DNA from: an uncultured bacterium
GTDB taxonomy: Bacteria > Myxococcota_A > Bradymonadia > UBA7976 > VGTA01
Reading direction: 5' to 3'
NCBI GenBank assembly: GCA_943788935.1
Contig: CALSSE010000011.1
Span: 434,001 to 498,000, forward strand
DNA: 64,000 bases
The first letter of the stretch is position 1, and each line of letters opens with the position of its first letter. The position numbers and the translations under genes were made by a program. The notes under the pieces are model-generated. The model saw only the letters and a program-made list of their open reading frames with translations. It was not told where the DNA came from and did no database searches. Below are positions 61,342 through 64,000 of this stretch, piece by piece.

Positions 61342-64000
61342 TCAATACAGTTGGCGGAGTTTATCTTGGTTTAAGCGATCACATGACCATTTAGAGCCCT
61401 CTTTACAGGCTCTTTGGTACGCGGTAATTGCTGTCGTGAGCTTGATCGCTCCCCCTAGACCGAGCTCATTAAGGAACCCCCATCGTGCGCAGGAGTATGG
61501 ATAACCAGCCTCACAGGCCTCAAAGTATGAGCGTCTCGCCTTCACATAATCTTGAGGGATACCTTGACCTCTCTCCAAGAGAACAGCGCTCCGTTCCGAG
61601 CCAAGCGGGTCACCTTGCTGGGCGGCATGCTCGTAATACTGATAAGCAGTTCTTAGAGCAGGGACTCCAGTGGGTAGCTCACCGGGAGACCTAGAATAGA
61701 AGCCAAGCTCGGCGAACATACCCATGCGTGTACATGCTTGAGGCAGCCCCCACTGACAAGCGACCGCCCAAGATCCCTGCGTCATCATCGCGTCCATCTT
61801 ACTGAGTTGAGCCTCTTCAAAACTCCTCGCCTGGGTCATGAGCTGAAACCACTGTACTAGGCTCTGCGACCGAGACCTATCCTTGTCTTCTGTATTAATA
61901 CCGAGCACTTGATCACCGCTAATGAGGCAATCCCAGCGATCTCCTAGCGCACAAGGAGAGAGAGGTTCAGCGGGGGGTCTAGAGCGGGCGATCTCGTCTA
62001 GACTCTTAGGGATAACTCGATATAGGCTCGCTCCTTCCGGGTGAACAAAGAGAGCCCAATCTCGACTGAGGTTGAGTTGCTTATATGGCTGAATTTCCCA
62101 AGTCCAGATGACTTGGTCTAAGAGAGGTGGGACTCCGTACACTTTACCTTCACTCGGAGAGCTGATCACCCATTGAGTATCTATACTGCTCAAAGAGGCA
62201 TCCGCAGAGAGTGTGTCGATCTGAATAGAGCGTCGAGAGAGGGGCTTGGAGCTATCTTTTACATACAATCGTCGATTGAGGGGGTGTAATACGATCAGTG
62301 TCTCTCCAATACTCTGCCAAGAGAGCGCTTTGCTCGCGGTGATGGCTCGTTGGCTTGGAGTTCGGTTACGAAGAGCGAGTTTTTCGTTATATATACGCTC
62401 GCCTTGATCGATTCTATAAGCAGTAAAGTTACGGTCGGTAAGCACCCCTAACAAGGGCATATTTGTTGTCTGATCGATGGTGAGGGATGGGCGATGAACG
62501 AGAGAGAGGCCAGAGAGAGAGGCTCGCCATAATTCTTGATTACTTTTGAGATCTATTAGATGAAGAGAGAGCTTACGACGGTCTTTCTTGACACCGACAA
62601 AGAAGACCGCACTCTCTCCTGAATCATCAAGAGGCGCTGTCATTACTTGTGAGCTCAACCAAACACCGTTGAGTTGATTTACAGCGGTCGGTTCACGACT
62701 CTCTATCTCTTGAAGTAGCGAAAGCTCGCTGAGGTTGTATTTGGTTAAAGTGACCCCATTACCCTTTACACTCGGGTGACTCATTAACAGGAATGCTTCA
62801 CTGTTCAGAGGGCTTTTATTGAGCTTTCGGAGCGCGATTAATGATCCACAGCCCCTAGGGTCAGGGCAAGTCAGTTTAAGTGATAGTTCACCGAGATGAT
62901 TAAGGAGATGAGTCGCTGACTTCTTGTAGCATATTGCACCTCCATTAGATAATGGACCGCTCAACAGCCCAGAGGGTAGAGGGTCTATTGTCAGACAGGG
63001 GACAAGTTTACCATCGCGTGTGAATGGGTAACGGTGAGTCCATCTCAATTCTCCTGAATCAGGGTCGACACCATAGAGCGCTCGATGATTACTGCTCAAG
63101 ATGAGAGGATACCCAGCCTCTTGAGGAGAGCTGATCATCTTGAATCGAGGAGACCATAAATGTAGATTTCGTTTATTGGACGATTGATGATCTGTTGATT
63201 GGAGCTTTTGTCTCCATTTGAGTCGATCTTGCGGAGAGCTGAGAGAGAGTCTAGTGAGAGTGTGGTCTTCATTAATGATCAATGAAGAGGGAGAACGGTG
63301 TCTGACGAGCGCTTGAGTCGATTTAGACTGATGTGATCGCCAAACAGGCTCTAAACCGAGATTGATACCTGACCTCCAAGTCTCGACCACATCTCGATGC
63401 TCACAGAGGGTGCATTCCTCTAAATAACGAGGCGCTTGGTCACGAGCTAGAGTGATCTGCCCGGTCACGGTACAGGTCTCTAAACCGTGTTCGAGACAAG
63501 GCATCAGAGGCGCGTCAAGCCTACGTCTCAGATGCTCTTTGAGCTTAAGCCAACTCTCATTGGCTGAGGATTGAGCGAGCTCTGTCTTTAGTAAGGCCGC
63601 GATCCTCTCTCCATCGAGAGATCCGCGGAGGAGCCTCATCGCTTCCCCGATCATAGCTCGGGTCGTTAATCGCTCTTGAAGCTCTTCAGTGAGGGAGTCT
63701 ACTTTTAGAGGGTAGGAGAGGTCTTCAGAAGGGGTGAGCATATGCGCTCGATAGGTGATGAGCGCTTTCACTTCAGGATCTCGAAGAGAGCTACATTGAT
63801 TTAACCATCGATCGAGTGCTTTATGTTCAGTACGCTCAGCGGTGAGCTCCACCCCGCCTACATCTCTTAGGCATACCATTCTCTTAACTTCTGAGGCTCT
63901 TTGACAGCTGAGGCAGTCGGTGAGATATCTCTCCCACTGGGTATTCGCTCCACTATCGGAGAGGGCGCTGAGCTCATCCCATAAAATATGATCATGGCGT
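61342..64000 (-). CDS. Sel1-repeat / propeller-like protein (5' partial)
   Basis: The frame stays open from an internal ATG at 63879 to the right edge, so the true start is outside. The extra N-terminal stretch includes a CLSC pair. The visible part exceeds 880 residues. Its first ~220 residues carry several CxxC-like pairs (CEHR/CTLC near 63400). The middle ~430 residues read like beta-propeller blades (LYGVDPDSGELRWTHRY, QTNMPLLGVLTDRNFTAYRID, WTWEIQPYKQLNLSRDWAL), suggesting a PQQ-like or WD-like propeller. The C-terminal ~150 residues are Cys-containing Sel1 repeats (YYEHAAQQGDPLGSERSAVLLERG, FEACEAGYPYSCARWG). No enzyme motif is visible. Role unknown. Confidence 0.78.
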   Translation of the reverse strand, partial: RHDHILWDELSALSDSGANTQWERYLTDCLSCQRASEVKRMVCLRDVGGVELTAERTEHKALDRWLNQCSSLRDPEVKALITYRAHMLTPSEDLSYPLKVDSLTEELQERLTTRAMIGEAMRLLRGSLDGERIAALLKTELAQSSANESWLKLKEHLRRRLDAPLMPCLEHGLETCTVTGQITLARDQAPRYLEECTLCEHRDVVETWRSGINLGLEPVWRSHQSKSTQALVRHRSPSSLIINEDHTLTRLSLSSPQDRLKWRQKLQSTDHQSSNKRNLHLWSPRFKMISSPQEAGYPLILSSNHRALYGVDPDSGELRWTHRYPFTRDGKLVPCLTIDPLPSGLLSGPLSNGGAICYKKSATHLLNHLGELSLKLTCPDPRGCGSLIALRKLNKSPLNSEAFLLMSHPSVKGNGVTLTKYNLSELSLLQEIESREPTAVNQLNGVWLSSQVMTAPLDDSGESAVFFVGVKKDRRKLSLHLIDLKSNQELWRASLSGLSLVHRPSLTIDQTTNMPLLGVLTDRNFTAYRIDQGERIYNEKLALRNRTPSQRAITASKALSWQSIGETLIVLHPLNRRLYVKDSSKPLSRRSIQIDTLSADASLSSIDTQWVISSPSEGKVYGVPPLLDQVIWTWEIQPYKQLNLSRDWALFVHPEGASLYRVIPKSLDEIARSRPPAEPLSPCALGDRWDCLISGDQVLGINTEDKDRSRSQSLVQWFQLMTQARSFEEAQLSKMDAMMTQGSWAVACQWGLPQACTRMGMFAELGFYSRSPGELPTGVPALRTAYQYYEHAAQQGDPLGSERSAVLLERGQGIPQDYVKARRSYFEACEAGYPYSCARWGFLNELGLGGAIKLTTAITAYQRACKEGSKWSCDRLNQDKLRQLY

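Overview
The window is 64 kb of bacterial chromosome at roughly 50% G+C by eye, densely coded on both strands, with no phage, transposase, CRISPR array or rRNA/tRNA gene that I can see. Several features suggest a deltaproteobacterium in the broad sense (Myxococcota/Bradymonadales-like): secreted lipoproteins with MopE-like Asp/Cys motifs, thrombospondin-3, PKD and PEGA domains, a Hanks-type kinase, a large PKD protein ending in a Gly-Gly-Cys plus hydrophobic tail, and a tmRNA tag reading ANDDVELALAA, close to the tag I recall for Myxococcus. The taxonomic placement is an inference. I see no canonical intrinsic terminators (GC hairpin plus U tract), even between convergent genes only 2-43 nt apart.

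Layout. 0-8.3 kb: a SUMF1-domain gene cut by the left edge, a penicillin-acylase-type lipoprotein, then yajC-secD-secF-RidA with two hairpins between yajC and secD. 8.4-13.5 kb: Nudix, lytic transglycosylase and FliN-like genes, a PrxQ peroxiredoxin, argF, and a zinc-ribbon gene whose repeat-rich 3' half is frameshifted away from its membrane anchor. 13.6-24.5 kb: an exonuclease-like/GIY-YIG fusion, an FG-GAP lipoprotein, a tail-anchored zinc-ribbon protein, a YbdK-type ligase, YciO, YhbY, an amidohydrolase and ComEC. 24.9-31 kb: tmRNA, a GNAT-like protein, an Mpo1-like protein, a patatin, YebC, a PDZ protein and RqcH. 31-46 kb: a kinase-ABC ATPase-RqcH operon, then a 12-kb cell-surface block holding two TPR-PEGA-2TM proteins, lipoproteins, a TSP3/propeller lipoprotein and the PKD giant. 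46-58.5 kb: acyl-CoA dehydrogenase, a secreted SGHY-motif protein, a DUF2400-type protein and RecX, YbeY, a shikimate-kinase-fold protein without a P-loop lysine, several envelope proteins and an Fe-alcohol dehydrogenase. 58.7-64 kb: hemL, AtpZ-like, an AtpI-like/START fusion, and a Sel1-repeat protein that runs off the right edge.

How it fits together. Housekeeping functions include protein export (YajC-SecDF), rescue of stalled ribosomes by two routes (tmRNA and RqcH), DNA uptake (ComEC), RecA control (RecX), ribosome and tRNA maturation (YbeY, YhbY, YciO-like) and haem synthesis (HemL). Around these sits a large exported complement. Two themes recur. First, there are many in-frame tandem repeats of 6-18 bp in otherwise unrelated genes, plus 16-26 bp repeats between genes, which suggests active slippage or duplication. 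Second, several enzyme-fold proteins have changed catalytic residues (SUMF1, Nudix, DEDD exonuclease, shikimate kinase). The best candidates for something undescribed are the TPR-PEGA surface block, the AtpI-START fusion and the frameshifted, repeat-bearing, tail-anchored zinc-ribbon gene.
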